Positions 11,009-23,438 of a stretch of DNA of 64,000 nucleotides are shown one piece after another. The position numbers were made by a program, and so were the translations under genes. How positions within the stretch are numbered: position 1 is the stretch's first letter; the number at the start of each line of letters is the position of its first letter. The stretch lies in the NCBI GenBank assembly GCA_964019055.1, contig OZ025214.1:12908663-12972662 (forward strand). The letters are read 5' to 3'. This DNA comes from Anthopleura xanthogrammica (lineage: Eukaryota; Cnidaria; Anthozoa; Actiniaria; Actiniidae). The notes beneath the pieces were generated by a model. That model did not search any database. It was given only the letters and a program-made list of their open reading frames with translations, and was not told where the DNA came from.

Positions 11009-13948
11009 TAAAAATAGAAATAGAAATAAGAAAAAGTTTGGGGATGGAAACAAAAACCATACCTATTGTTATCGGGGCACTTGGGTTGATACACGAAGGA
11101 CTTGAACAGTATGTCAATAAACTACAAGGAGACATTCCTATCGCAGAAATGCAGAAGATTGCCCTCCTAGGAACTGCTCACATCATCAGGAGAACTCTTA
11201 TGATTAATTTATTTTTTTTATTTTTTTTATTTAATCCGTTTTCAATTTTTTTTTATAAATAAGTGAATACATTCTAGTTTTCCCAAGGTTCATGGATTGG
11301 ACTCGGTAAGCTAAGAATTTTGTAAGCAAAACGTTAAGCAAATTGAAAATAAATAATAATAATAATGTTTTATTTATCCACATAACGCTCAAGAACATTT
11401 TGCATGTTCGTTAAAATATGCACGTGCAGTTACATATAAAAACTATAAAAAAGCTAAATATTATATATATATAGAGAGAGAGGGGGAAACATCAATGAAG
11501 AAAAAAGCCAAAAATTTATTGAAAATAATAATATAGAAACCAAAGTGCTAGATATAGTAGAAAGAAATTTAAAAGAAAAATATATAGCAAATGAAATGAA
11601 CCATAAAAAATAAGACTATATGAATAAGAGAGTCAATGAAATTTAACGATATAAATGGTAGTTAACGATATATGAAAGGTATGAGATCTAACTTTTTGTA
11701 TAATATTTCTAAAACAATTTATATTCTTAGAGTTTCGGGCATTCGAAGGTAATGTATTCCAAAGGTGGCTTGCCACAGATACGACATAGTGGAGAGGCCA
11801 CTTAGTATTAAATGAGTTTTGCTGTAGTTTAGAACATGAGCCTCTAAGATTGTATTGAACTGAACGATAAGTGAGGAGTGCTACAATACTTTTTTTAGTT
11901 TTTAAGGGTTGTTATTTTTAGTTGGAGCTCTTAGACTTACATTATCGAAGGAAAAGTAAGTGGCACTTGCGACAAGTGTGAGTTTGCGTACATGACTGAG
12001 CGAGGTATTCCAAAGTCCAATATTCGCAAGTATCGTATCGCTGATCTAATTGTCGCCGCACAGCCATTAATTTTTTTTTGAATATCACTTCACTTTAATC
12101 ATTTCCATTTTCAACTTCACTAATGTTGTATGCATATTCACTGCAGGTCGTTGTCCTCTAACAACATTTACGCTATCCGTCAAGAAGCGTTCAGTGGACT
12201 AACGAAACTACGAGAGCTGTAAGTCTGTTCCAGTGGATAAAATAATAAAGATATGACAAAACATTTATTTCTCGTATAACGTGCGCTCTGTCTAAAAGTT
12301 ACTAAAACACACTTGTGGAAAACCGGCATTAAAATTATCTAAGACAAGTATCATTAGTCCCTGTCAGTAGATATGGGATGAGGGTTCTGCATCATGGCCG
12401 CACCTGTCATGTAAATATACTCCTGCTGAGATCTGATCTAAGGCACTCCAAATGGAGTGTCCTCGAACCTGTTTCTTTCGTGCTCTCCAGCTCCTATTAT
12501 GTCATACTTGAAAGAGAGAGGAGTAAGAACTGATAGAAAATTACTTTTAATTCTATAGAAACCTCCAAGACAACCTCATCAAACAGTGGTACACAACGTT
12601 GATTGACCAAGATCTACCAAACCTCATCTTCCTGAACATTGCACAAAATATTTATTGGAAACCAGACCAACAAATCCTGTCACTACCAAATCTGAAGATC
12701 ATCTTTTTAATGCTGCAGCATTATGAGGCCCATCCTTCATTTCGTTGCTACTTGGTTCAAAGAAGTAAAAAACTGCATGCTAAAAATTACTCTTTCATAA
12801 GTACTTTTTCCGATGATATTCTTAAGGAAGTGTCACTGGAATTATTCTTCCTCAATTCAAAAACCTGTGTCCTAAGGAAGGTATTTTTCCGTGATGCTAG
12901 CTATCTGGTTACTTTGAAGGATAAAGGATATTATTTTCATTGCGAGGCTTTAAAAACTGTTTTCTTATCCAAAGATCTCCAAAGAAGCAACATCAGTAAT
13001 ACGGTCGGCCAACTAGAGGAATATCATTTTAGAGAAAAAATCTTGTCATCTTGCTGGTACTCCGTTCAAATGCTTCACATCATCACCTTGGTAGTAGGGA
13101 TTTGCACAATGACTTTCAACCTGATTGTTATCATCACAACTTTAAGAAGCAGAGTTCTACGCGAGTCCGTAGCACATGTTCTTGTGGCTAATATTGCTGT
13201 AGGCGACCTGTTGATGTCATTCTACATGATCATCATTACATCCACGAGACAAAGCATGTCGGCTGAGAACTATTACAACATGTACCGGCCGCACTACTGC
13301 AGGATTGTTGGTCTCTTTTTCCTTATTGGACAGTTTGTAAGCCCAGGAATGTCATTCATAATGACCTTAGAAAGGTATTTAGCTGTAGTTTACTGCATGA
13401 GACCACACATCAGGATGACCAGGAGAATGTCTTATGTTGCATTGGCAATAGTTTGGAGCCTGTCTTTGTCCATGGCAGTCAGTTTGATGACTTCACAAAA
13501 GTTTTCAAAGGCAACAGACAGCTTGTGTGTCCCTACATCTAATTCTGACAACAAAAAAGTTTTACAGCACATTGCCAGTGTTGGAGTCATACTATACCTT
13601 ATCGTAATGGCCTTATATGGTCACATGTATGTGGATTTCCAAAAGACCAACCAGAAGACCGTACAGTTACAAAGAGAAAACCGTTTGGCACGCAGGATTG
13701 CACTCATCATGTTCACCAACTTTTTTTTCTTCGTTCTTCCTTTGGTAGCTATAGCAACTCTTCCGGGACTGAAGAGTATTTCTAAAGAAGCTCGATATAT
13801 ATTTTTAAAGACGTTCGGGATCACGTGTCTTGGAATGAATTCCTGTTTAAACCCCGTTTTGTTTTCGTTTAGAAACGAAGTTTTTCGTGATGAATTTAAA
13901 AAGCGTTGTTTATGTTATACAGTTCATTCCGTAGCTGCTCATTCTTGA
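9785..13948 (+). CDS. LRR-containing 7TM receptor (rhodopsin-class GPCR, LGR-like), paralog 1
   Basis: Hand-built model with five coding exons: 9785-9799, 10169-10389, 10813-10884, 12147-12218 and 12559-13948. All junctions are GT-AG and the frame closes at 589 residues. Residues 1 to ~25 form a signal peptide (MITWQ plus a hydrophobic run). Next is an LRRNT-like Cys block with WTTC, CKC and RC. Two LRRs follow, each exactly one 72-bp exon, and the start of a third opens the last exon. A ~150-residue juxtamembrane region with several Cys precedes seven TM helices from about residue 298. Visible GPCR hallmarks are N and D in TM1/TM2, ERY at 398-400 (DRY position), Cys before TM3 and in the second extracellular loop, and NPVLF at 558-562 in place of NPxxY. 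Known LGR and relaxin-receptor families share this plan with more LRRs. The ligand is unknown. Intron 3 carries retroelement remnants. Confidence 0.88.
10972..11375 (+). mobile_element. Retroelement C-terminal ORF tail and 3' end, in receptor 1 intron 3
   Basis: An open frame from about 11044 to 11205 contains KTIPIVIGALG and LLGTAHIIRRTL. I associate this combination with C-terminal ends of retroelement RT-type polyproteins in marine invertebrates. The element ends near 11288-11375 with GGATTGGACTCGGTAAGC, AAGCAAATTG and an (AAT)n tail. The same 3' end occurs on the minus strand at 47911-47999, which supports a dispersed element. The upstream side is an (AAT)n run at 10976-11005 rather than more ORF, so it is heavily 5' truncated. 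Confidence 0.65.
11376..11912 (-). mobile_element. LINE ORF2 C-terminal remnant with 3' UTR, in receptor 1 intron 3
   Basis: Minus-strand reading from ~11912 to the stop at 11633 gives a continuous frame that includes TYRSVQYNLRG, VASHLWNTLPSNAR and CFRNIIQKV. The W-N-x-L-P-x-x-x-R block followed by a helix with F and K is the standard C-terminal tail of LINE reverse transcriptase ORFs. A ~260-bp 3' UTR follows toward 11376 and ends against ATTATTATT. It abuts the plus-strand element at 10972-11375 tail-to-tail. It is antisense to the receptor gene. Confidence 0.7.
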
Positions 13949-15009
13949 AGGACTAGGATCATTACTCTGTTGGTCCTCAGTTAAACCCCTAGAAAACTTA
14001 AATTTACTGCTTTGTAGCGAACGCAATGTTAAATTCGTTAATCTAATGAAGAAATGTCTGGTCTAAAGTCCGGTATCACAGGACTTCTTGGTTTATTGAA
14101 TAATTTCTCAACCTTATGAGCCCAATTCCGAGGGTTCAATCATCTCCGAACGGTGTGAAAGAAACGCTTCCATGTGCTTTCTCTCAACCCATGATATTCC
14201 CTACAAAGGTAGCCTTGTTACATCAAGCTGTAATTAAAAAAAAAAAGACATTTGAAAAAATATATTGGTTGGTTATGCTTTTAGAAAGACTAAAGTTGGA
14301 ATTGTAAGTTATAGTTTAGAGAGAAAATATCCAACTTAGATTCGCCAGCCGTACCACTGTAAGTACAACCGTACTCAGTGACTCAAACGTCTGTCACTTC
14401 TAGACCAAGATGTTATTGAAGAGGAATAAGGAAAAATGCTTTTTTATGATTTTGAATTGAGTTTAGTTTCACATAAAATTTGTATTTCTATTAATTGTAA
14501 CTATGTAATTATAAGTCTTTAATGATATGAATATGTAATTCAGCCATTGGGCTGCTATTTATTCTAAATAAACCATCTATGTATCTATGTATAAAATCTT
14601 GCGGGACCGCCTCTTCTTATTTTTCTTTCTAAATATCCAACATACAAAAAAATTGTCTTATTCTTAACATTTCTTTGAGTTTAGATATATATATAAAACC
14701 CTGGACGGGTTTTTCTTATAAAATTTACTCAATATATAAATTTTTCTCTATGAATTACACCCTTTTTAACGCACGCACCATGTTCCAAAAATGTTCCATT
14801 GCAAAAATTTGTTAATTACGTATACGTTTACGTATTGTAACGTAGAATGTTGACTCTGATGATGGCCAAAAGCTACGCAGACCATTAAAACCTCGACAAA
14901 ACAGCAGGAATCGCTTTCGTCATATAATATATGCGCGTGTACCAGCAAATATTAGATATACCTTTTATTGATATCTACAATTACAGGAAAATTACATAAT
15001 TTAAAAAGA
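13949..15009. other. 3' flank of receptor 1 and possible LINE 3' end
   Basis: No gene was recognised. A polyadenylation hexamer AATAAA lies at 14567-14572, followed by an ATCTATGT-like microsatellite. That combination could be the receptor 3' end or the 3' end of a LINE; I cannot decide. The duplicated peptide-gene unit begins near 15010. Confidence 0.4.
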
Positions 15010-16360
15010 TTATTTTGATTGATGGCCGTCAAAAGGCTAGTTTGCAAACGAGACAACGATAACCGCGTTATAAATAAGCAAGACAATGGATATAAAAAAC
15101 ATATTCTTTTTCTATTTGAAATTTGATAAAAAAAACTTGACCATAAGGATCTTAAGTAAGCTCTAACTGTTGAATGGAGCACTTCATAGTATATCTAATG
15201 ATGTCTTTAGGGCAATAATACATGCGACAACGTTTTAACTTTCCAGAAACGCTGTTATTCATATAATAATTCGTATTATTGAGTTTGTACATAAAAGAAA
15301 CAGTCAAAACCAGCAGGGGGTGCTACATGGGGGTTCATGATTTTGCGTGGCACAGTTGTGGGGCCTAGGGATTTTATAATTTACTATCCAAGAAAATTAG
15401 CGAGATAGTAAATAAATCAACTGTTTGAGCAAAATCGGTGAACCCCCATTTATCACTACCAACGTGGTCCTATCGTAGACACACTCTTAATTCTTTTCAA
15501 ACTTATCTTCATTATTGGCCTTTCGAAGTCTTGTCTTTTTTTTATTTTCTTTATAACAATAGCTCACTATAAGGGCCGGGGGAGGGGGCAATTTGTTTCA
15601 ACATTCAATCATAAAATAGAGATATGACATCACATACCAAGTCTTAAAGTGTTGATTCGTCTATGGTTTCATTAAACATCGACTCTTTCCAATACCTTGA
15701 AGACTGAACTGAGGTAGGGATTTTATTTACTTTAAAATTGCTTAACTTTGCACAGTGTACCGATTTTGTCAGTAGTGTAGGATAGCTTTTTGTTTAAAAC
15801 TTCGTTTCTTTTAGTATTCAGCTTTTCAATCTTTCGTGGAAAAGAAAGTGCGGTCAGACTTGTAGATTTGATAGTTACAAATGTGCAAGTTGTTTTTTGT
15901 TAATTTTACAAACGAGGCGACTTACTCTTTTGCCGTTTGAATTTTGAGAAAACATCGAATCTCCTGACTACCAAAACGAGCACCAAATCTCATCTTTGAT
16001 GGTGCGTTTATTAGAAGCTCTAACTTTTTAGAGACGTCGACGTTACACATGTATGAATCAAGGACAAAAAGTGTTGGTCCTAACACGGATCCTTGAAGAA
16101 TACCGAATACGCTGGAAGCGTGTCAGTTGTACATTTATTTACAAAAGTGTATTCAGGGCACGAATGTTCCGTAATATAAGTATCTCCTTATCCAAGCCAT
16201 GGGGGATCCATTAACAGCAAACTAAGTCCTTTGCGAGTTTTTCTTTCCTGAGACCGGACCTAAAGGACTGAACAATTTCTTAAAAACTATGACAAAGTCT
16301 GAAAGTCAAATTCAAATTCAATGTTTATGTTTTTAACAGAAAATCAGTTGTGGCAAGAAA

Positions 16361-16570
16361 ATGAAGACCATAGTTGCTCTGTGTCTTGTCCTGGTGTTGT
16401 TGTTGAACCTTGACGTGTCTCACAGTCGCGCCGTTTTTCCAATAGATGATAATCCTGAAGATTATGGCAGCTATGACGATGGTCATAAAGACACCAAAGA
16501 TCCAGTTGCTCCACTAGAAATAAAGCGTTCGTCTTTAAGGGGATGTTGCGATAGAAAAGGAGGCGGGTAA
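16361..16570 (+). CDS. Short secreted peptide precursor, array copy 1
   Basis: A 69-residue precursor. Residues 1 to ~23 are a strong signal peptide (MKTIVALCLVLVLLLN core, cleavage after a Ser/Ala-rich stretch). Residues ~24-55 are an acidic propeptide rich in Asp, Glu and Gly. A Lys-Arg dibasic site precedes a basic C-terminal peptide of 13 residues with two adjacent Cys, ending in three Gly. The coding exon starts just after an acceptor (TTTTTAACAG, exon from 16340), so a 5' noncoding exon lies upstream. Poly(A) hexamers at 16702 and 16766 show that the exon is terminal. The layout fits a processed neuropeptide, an antimicrobial peptide or a venom-type peptide. I do not recognise the family, and two Cys are fewer than most known anemone toxins have. 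Confidence 0.75.
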   Translation: MKTIVALCLVLVLLLNLDVSHSRAVFPIDDNPEDYGSYDDGHKDTKDPVAPLEIKRSSLRGCCDRKGGG

Positions 16571-17686
16571 TCTCAGTTCCAAAGGAAAAAAGCGCCATTT
16601 GTTTGAGTATAAAGCAATGTTTAAGTTTAAGATCACTGTTCTCCACAGAACCAACGTGGGAATGATGCTAGTAAAAATTAGCTATAATGAGCTTTATGGA
16701 TAATAAAATCGTAAAACTCTTCACGTCAATATATGCATAAGGTATCAAGCTTTGTAATGGTGCAAAATAAATGTTCATTTTAAAAATCTTGATGGATCTT
16801 GTGATAGAAACATGTGGTGGTACGTCTATTCACGCTTGAATTTGTTCTTCATCTGTGACGCTGGAGCGGATAGCCCTCACCAATTTCCACGAAGCTGATA
16901 ATGTAGTTCAAGAGTCTTCAGATAATCACAATATATAACAGCTAACATATTGTAAGGATTCATTTAGTTGGAATGGCAATGAAACACTTGATCGTGTCTC
17001 TGATGATATCTTATAGCATTTTGGTTTTCCAGAGACGCTGTCATATGTTTATGCGTTGGAAGTATTTACGCTTCTCTTGAAAGTTGCTTTGGAAAAAAAC
17101 TTATTATGGCCACTATTATTTTCAACGTGTTGCAAACAAATAGCTTATTATCAAATGAGAAATATAAGTTTGAACTTCTTAAAAACCTTAAGCAATTTTT
17201 GATGCCCTGAAACAAACTTTGGGCTGATCATATTTAGGGCACGGCTAATTCACAGATGGAATTGGGATTTAGGGTGTTTGATGTTGGATGTTGTGAAGGG
17301 TTAGCAAATTGAATAACATGGAGAAAGACCCTGGAATCAAGAAAATAATTAGATAATTTAAAGAAAAAGTATTTTAATTGACGACCGTCGAAATGCTAGT
17401 TTGCAAACGAGACAACGATAACCACGTTATAAATAAGCAAGACAATGGATATAAAAAACATATTCTTTTTCTATTTGAAATTTGATAAAAAAAAACTTGA
17501 CCATAAGAATCTTAAGTTAGCTCTAACTGTTGAATGGAGCACTTCATAGTATATCTAACGATGTCTTTAGGGCAATAATACATGCGAAAACGTTTTAACT
17601 TTCCAGAAACGCTGTTATTCATATAATAATTCGTATTATTGAGTTTGTACATAAAAGAAACAGTCAAAACCAGCAGGGGGTGCTAC

Positions 17687-17813
17687 AGGGGGGTTCATGA
17701 TTTTGCTCAAACGTGGCACAGTTGTGGGGCCTAGGGATTTTATAATTTACTATCCAAGAATATTAGCGAGATAGTAAATAAATCAACTGTTTGAGCAAAA
17801 TCGGTGAACCCCC
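17687..17813. repeat. Foldback (MITE-like) element inside each peptide-gene unit
   Basis: The arm GGGGGTTCATGATTTTGCTC near 17690 is inverted as GAGCAAAATCGGTGAACCCC near 17793, with an inner pair ATTTACTATC and GATAGTAAAT. Equivalent hairpins occur in units 1, 3 and 4 (near 15327-15448, 20053-20179 and 22419-22545), so it was present before the array expanded. A relative is visible at 24190-24300. Confidence 0.65.
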
Positions 17814-18726
17814 ATTTATCACTACCAACGTGGTCCTATCGTAGACACACTCTTAATTCTTTTCAAACTTATCTTCATTATTGGCCTTTCGAAGTCTTGT
17901 CTTTTTTTTATTTTCTTTATAACAATAGCTCACTATAAGGGCCGGGGGAGGGGGCAATTTGTTTCAACATTCAATCATAAAATAGAGATATGACATCACA
18001 TACCAAGTCTTAAAGTGTTGATTCGTCTATAGTTTCATTAAACATCGACTCTTTCCAATACCTTGAAGACTGAACTGAGGTAGGGATTTTATTTACTTTA
18101 AAATTGCTTAACTTTGCACAGTGTACCGATTTTGTCAGTAGTGTAGGATAGCTTTTTGTTTAAAACTTCGTTTCTTTTAGTATTCAGCTTTTCAATCTTT
18201 CGTGGAAAAGAAAGTGCGGTCAGACTTGTAGATTTGATAGTTACAAATGTGCAAGTTGTTTTTTGTTAATTTTACAAACGAGGCGACTTACTCTTTTGCC
18301 GTTTGAATTTTGAGAAAACATCGAATCTCCTGACTACCAAAACGAGCACCAAATCTCATCTTTGATGGTGCGTTTATTAGAAGCTCTAACTTTTTAGAGA
18401 CGTCGACGTTACACATGTATGAATCAAGGACAAAAAGTGTTGGTCCTAACACGGATCCTTGAAGAATACCGAATACGCTGGAAGCGTGTCAGTTGTACAT
18501 TTATTTACAAAAGTGTATTCAGGGCACGAATGTTCCGTAATATAAGTATCTCCTTATCCAAGCCATGGGGGATCCATTAACAGCAAACTAAGTCCTTTGC
18601 GAGTTTTTCTTTCCTGAGACCGGACCTAAAGGACTGAACAATTTCTTAAAAACTATGACAAAGTCTGAAAGTCAAATTCAAATTCAATGTTTATGTTTTT
18701 AACAGAAAATCAGTTGTGGCAAGAAA

Positions 18727-18936
18727 ATGAAGACTATAGTTGCTCTGTGTCTTGTCCTGGTGTTGTTGTTGAACCTTGACGTGTCTCACAGTCGCGCCGT
18801 TTTTCCAATAGATGATAATCCTGAAGATTATGGCAGCTATGACGATGGTCATAAAGACACCAAAGATCCAGTTGCTCCACTAGAAATAAAGCGTTCGTCT
18901 TTAAGGGGATGTTGCGATAGAAAAGGAGGCGGGTAA
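18727..18936 (+). CDS. Short secreted peptide precursor, array copy 2
   Basis: Protein identical to copy 1. I see one silent change near the start (codon 3, ACT instead of ACC). The same acceptor (exon from 18706) and downstream AATAAA at 19068 are kept. Identical protein together with near-identical introns and flanks indicates very recent duplication or homogenisation rather than protein-level selection alone. See copy 1 for the domain layout. Confidence 0.75.
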   Translation: MKTIVALCLVLVLLLNLDVSHSRAVFPIDDNPEDYGSYDDGHKDTKDPVAPLEIKRSSLRGCCDRKGGG

Positions 18937-21092
18937 TCTCAGTTCCAAAGGAAAAAAGCGCCATTTGTTTGAGTATAAAGCAATGTTTAAGTTTAAGATC
19001 ACTGTTCTCCACAGAACCAACGTGGGAATGATGCTAGTAAAAATTAGCTATAATGAGCTTTATGGATAATAAAATCGTAAAACTCTTCACGTCAATATAT
19101 GCATAAGGTATCAAGCTTTGTAATGGTGCAAAATAAATGTTCATTTTAAAAATCTTGATGGATCTTGTGATAGAAACATGTGGTGGTACGTCTATTCACG
19201 CTTGAATTTGTTCTTCATCTGTGACGCTGGAGCGGATAGCCCTCACCAATTTCCACGAAGCTGATAATGTAGTTCAAGAGTCTTCAGATAATCACAATAT
19301 ATAACAGCTAACATATTGTAAGGATTCATTTAGTTGGAATGGCAATGAAACACTTGATCGTGTCTCTGATGATATCTTATAGCATTTTGGTTTTCCAGAG
19401 ACGCTGTCATATGTTTATGCGTTGGAAGTATTTACGCTTCTCTTGAAAGTTGCTTTGGAAAAAAACTTATTATGGCCACTATTATTTTCAACGTGTTGCA
19501 AACAAATAGCTTATTATCAAATGAGAAATATAAGTTTGAACTTCTTAAAAACCTTAAGCAATTTTTGATGCCCTGAAACAAACTTTGGGCTGATCATATT
19601 TAGGGCACGGCTAATTCACAGATGGAATTGGGATTTAGGGTGTTTGATGTTGGATGTTGTGAAGGGTTAGCAAATTGAATAACATGGAGAAAGACCCTGG
19701 AATCAAGAAAATAATTAGATAATTTAAAGAAAAAGTATTTTAATTGACGACCGTCGAAATGCTAGTTTGCAAACGAGACAACGATAACCACGTTATAAAT
19801 AAGCAAGACAATGGATATAAAAAACATATTCTTTTTCTATTTGAAATTTGATAAAAAAAAACTTGACCATAAGAATCTTAAGTTAGCTCTAACTGTTGAA
19901 TGGAGCACTTCATAGTATATCTAACGATGTCTTTAGGGCAATAATACATGCGAAAACGTTTTAACTTTCCAGAAACGCTGTTATTCATATAATAATTCGT
20001 ATTATTGAGTTTGTACATAAAAGAAACAGTCAAAACCAGCAGGGGGTGCTACAGGGGGGTTCATGATTTTGCTCAAACGTGGCACAGTTGTGGGGCCTAG
20101 GGATTTTATAATTTACTATCCAAGAATATTAGCGAGATAGTAAATAAATCAACTGTTTGAGCAAAATCGGTGAACCCCCATTTATCACTACCAACGTGGT
20201 CCTATCGTAGACACACTCTTAATTCTTTTCAAACTTATCTTCATTATTGGCCTTTCGAAGTCTTGTCTTTTTTTTATTTTCTTTATAACAATAGCTCACT
20301 ATAAGGGCCGGGGGAGGGGGCAATTTGTTTCAACATTCAATCATAAAATAGAGATATGACATCACATACCAAGTCTTAAAGTGTTGATTCGTCTATAGTT
20401 TCATTAAACATCGACTCTTTCCAATACCTTGAAGACTGAACTGAGGTAGGGATTTTATTTACTTTAAAATTGCTTAACTTTGCACAGTGTACCGATTTTG
20501 TCAGTAGTGTAGGATAGCTTTTTGTTTAAAACTTCGTTTCTTTTAGTATTCAGCTTTTCAATCTTTCGTGGAAAAGAAAGTGCGGTCAGACTTGTAGATT
20601 TGATAGTTACAAATGTGCAAGTTGTTTTTTGTTAATTTTACAAACGAGGCGACTTACTCTTTTGCCGTTTGAATTTTGAGAAAACATCGAATCTCCTGAC
20701 TACCAAAACGAGCACCAAATCTCATCTTTGATGGTGCGTTTATTAGAAGCTCTAACTTTTTAGAGACGTCGACGTTACACATGTATGAATCAAGGACAAA
20801 AAGTGTTGGTCCTAACACGGATCCTTGAAGAATACCGAATACGCTGGAAGCGTGTCAGTTGTACATTTATTTACAAAAGTGTATTCAGGGCACGAATGTT
20901 CCGTAATATAAGTATCTCCTTATCCAAGCCATGGGGGATCCATTAACAGCAAACTAAGTCCTTTGCGAGTTTTTCTTTCCTGAGACCGGACCTAAAGGAC
21001 TGAACAATTTCTTAAAAACTATGACAAAGTCTGAAAGTCAAATTCAAATTCAATGTTTATGTTTTTAACAGAAAATCAGTTGTGGCAAGAAA

Positions 21093-21302
21093 ATGAAGAC
21101 CATAGTTGCTCTGTGTCTTGTCCTGGTGTTGTTGTTGAACCTTGACGTGTCTCACAGTCGCGCCGTTTTTCCAATAGATGATAATCCTGAAGATTATGGC
21201 AGCTATGACGATGGTCATAAAGACACCAAAGATCCAGTTGCTCCACTAGAAATAAAGCGTTCGTCTTTAAGGGGATGTTGCGATAGAAAAGGAGGCGGGT
21301 AA
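21093..21302 (+). CDS. Short secreted peptide precursor, array copy 3
   Basis: Protein identical to copies 1 and 2, and the coding DNA matches copy 1 including codon 3. Acceptor at 21070-21071 (exon from 21072) and AATAAA at 21434 are conserved. Its downstream flank joins the diverged fourth unit near 22108. Signal peptide, acidic propeptide, Lys-Arg site and two-Cys basic C-terminus are all intact, so it should be expressible if the promoter is within the unit. Confidence 0.75.
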   Translation: MKTIVALCLVLVLLLNLDVSHSRAVFPIDDNPEDYGSYDDGHKDTKDPVAPLEIKRSSLRGCCDRKGGG

Positions 21303-23438
21303 TCTCAGTTCCAAAGGAAAAAAGCGCCATTTGTTTGAGTATAAAGCAATGTTTAAGTTTAAGATCACTGTTCTCCACAGAACCAACGTGGGAATGATGC
21401 TAGTAAAAATTAGCTATAATGAGCTTTATGGATAATAAAATCGTAAAACTCTTCACGTCAATATATGCATAAGGTATCAAGCTTTGTAATGGTGCAAAAT
21501 AAATGTTCATTTTAAAAATCTTGATGGATCTTGTGATAGAAACATGTGGTGGTACGTCTATTCACGCTTGAATTTGTTCTTCATCTGTGACGCTGGAGCG
21601 GATAGCCCTCACCAATTTCCACGAAGCTGATAATGTAGTTCAAGAGTCTTCAGATAATCACAATATATAACAGCTAACATATTGTAAGGATTCATTTAGT
21701 TGGAATGGCAATGAAACACTTGATCGTGTCTCTGATGATATCTTATAGCATTTTGGTTTTCCAGAGACGCTGTCATATGTTTATGCGTTGGAAGTATTTA
21801 CGCTTCTCTTGAAAGTTGCTTTGGAAAAAAACTTATTATGGCCACTATTATTTTCAACGTGTTGCAAACAAATAGCTTATTATCAAATGAGAAATATAAG
21901 TTTGAACTTCTTAAAAACCTTAAGCAATTTTTGATGCCCTGAAACAAACTTTGGGCTGATCATATTTAGGGCACGGCTAATTCACAGATGGAATTGGGAT
22001 TTAGGGTGTTTGATGTTGGATGTTGTGAAGGGTTAGCAAATTGAATAACATGGAGAAAGACCCTGGAATCAAGAAAATAATTAGATAATTTAAAGAAAAA
22101 GTATTTTAATTGACGACCGTCGAAATGCTAGTTTGCAAACGAGACAACGATAACCACGTTATAAATAAGCAAGACAATGGATATAAAAAACATATTCTTT
22201 TTCTATTTGAAATTTGATAAAAAAAAACTTGACCATAAGAATCTTAAGTTAGCTCTAACTGTTGAATGGAGCACTTCATAGTATATCTAACGATGTCTTT
22301 AGGGCAATAATACATGCGAAAACGTTTTAACTTTCCAGAAACGCTGTTATTCATATAATAATTCGTATTATTGAGTTTGTACATAAAAGAAACAGTCAAA
22401 ACCAGCAGGGGGTACTACAGGGGGGTTCATGATTTTGCTCAAACGTGGCACAGTTGTGGGGCCTAGGGATTTTATAATTTACTATCCAAGAAAATTAGCG
22501 AGATAGTAAAGAAATCAACTGTTTGAGCAAAATCGGTGAACTCCCATTTATCACTACCGTAGACACACTCTTAATTCTTTTCAAACTTATCTTCATTATT
22601 GGCCTTTCGAAGTCTTGTCTTTTTTTTATTTTCTTTATAACAATAGCTCACTATAAGGGCCGGGGGAGGGGGCAATTTGTTTCAACATTCAATCATAAAA
22701 TAGAGATATGACATCATATACCAAGTCTTAAAGTGTTGATTCGTCTATGGTTTCATTAAACATCGACTCTTTCCAATACCTTGAAGACTGAACTGAGGTA
22801 GGGATTTTATTTACTTTGAAATTGCTTAACTTTGCACAGTGTACCGATTTTGTCAGTAGTGTAGGATAGCTTTTTGTTTAAAACTTCGTTTCTTTTAGTA
22901 TTCAGCTTTTCAATCTTTCGTGGAAAAGAAAGTGCGGTCAGACTTGTAGATTTGATAGTTACAAATGTGCAAGTTGTTTTTTGTTGATTTTACAAACGAG
23001 GCAACTTACTCTTTTGCCATTTGGATTTTGAGAAAACATTGAACTTCCTGACTACCAAAACGAGCACCAAATCTCATCTTTGATGGTGCGTTTATTAGAA
23101 GCTCTAACTTTTTAGAGACGTCGACGTTACAAATATATGAATCAAGGACAAAAGGTGTTGGTCCCAACACGGATCCTTGAGGAATACCGAATACGCTGGA
23201 AGCGTGTCAGTTGTACATTTATGTACAAAAGTGTATTCAGGGCACGAATGTTCCGTAAGTAACAGCTTATCCAAGCCATAAGGGATCCATTAACGGCAAA
23301 CTAAGTCCTTAGCGAGTTTTTCTTTCCTGAGATCGGACTAAAGGAATGAACAATTTCTTAAAAACTATGACAAAGTCTGAAAGTCAAATTCAAATTCAAT
23401 GTTTATGTTTTTAACAGAAAATCAGTTGTGGCAAGAAA

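Noticed and set aside
16344..16646. Minus-strand open frame opposite each secreted-peptide gene
   Set aside because: Antisense shadow of the plus-strand gene, which has signal peptide, acceptor and poly(A) signals in order.
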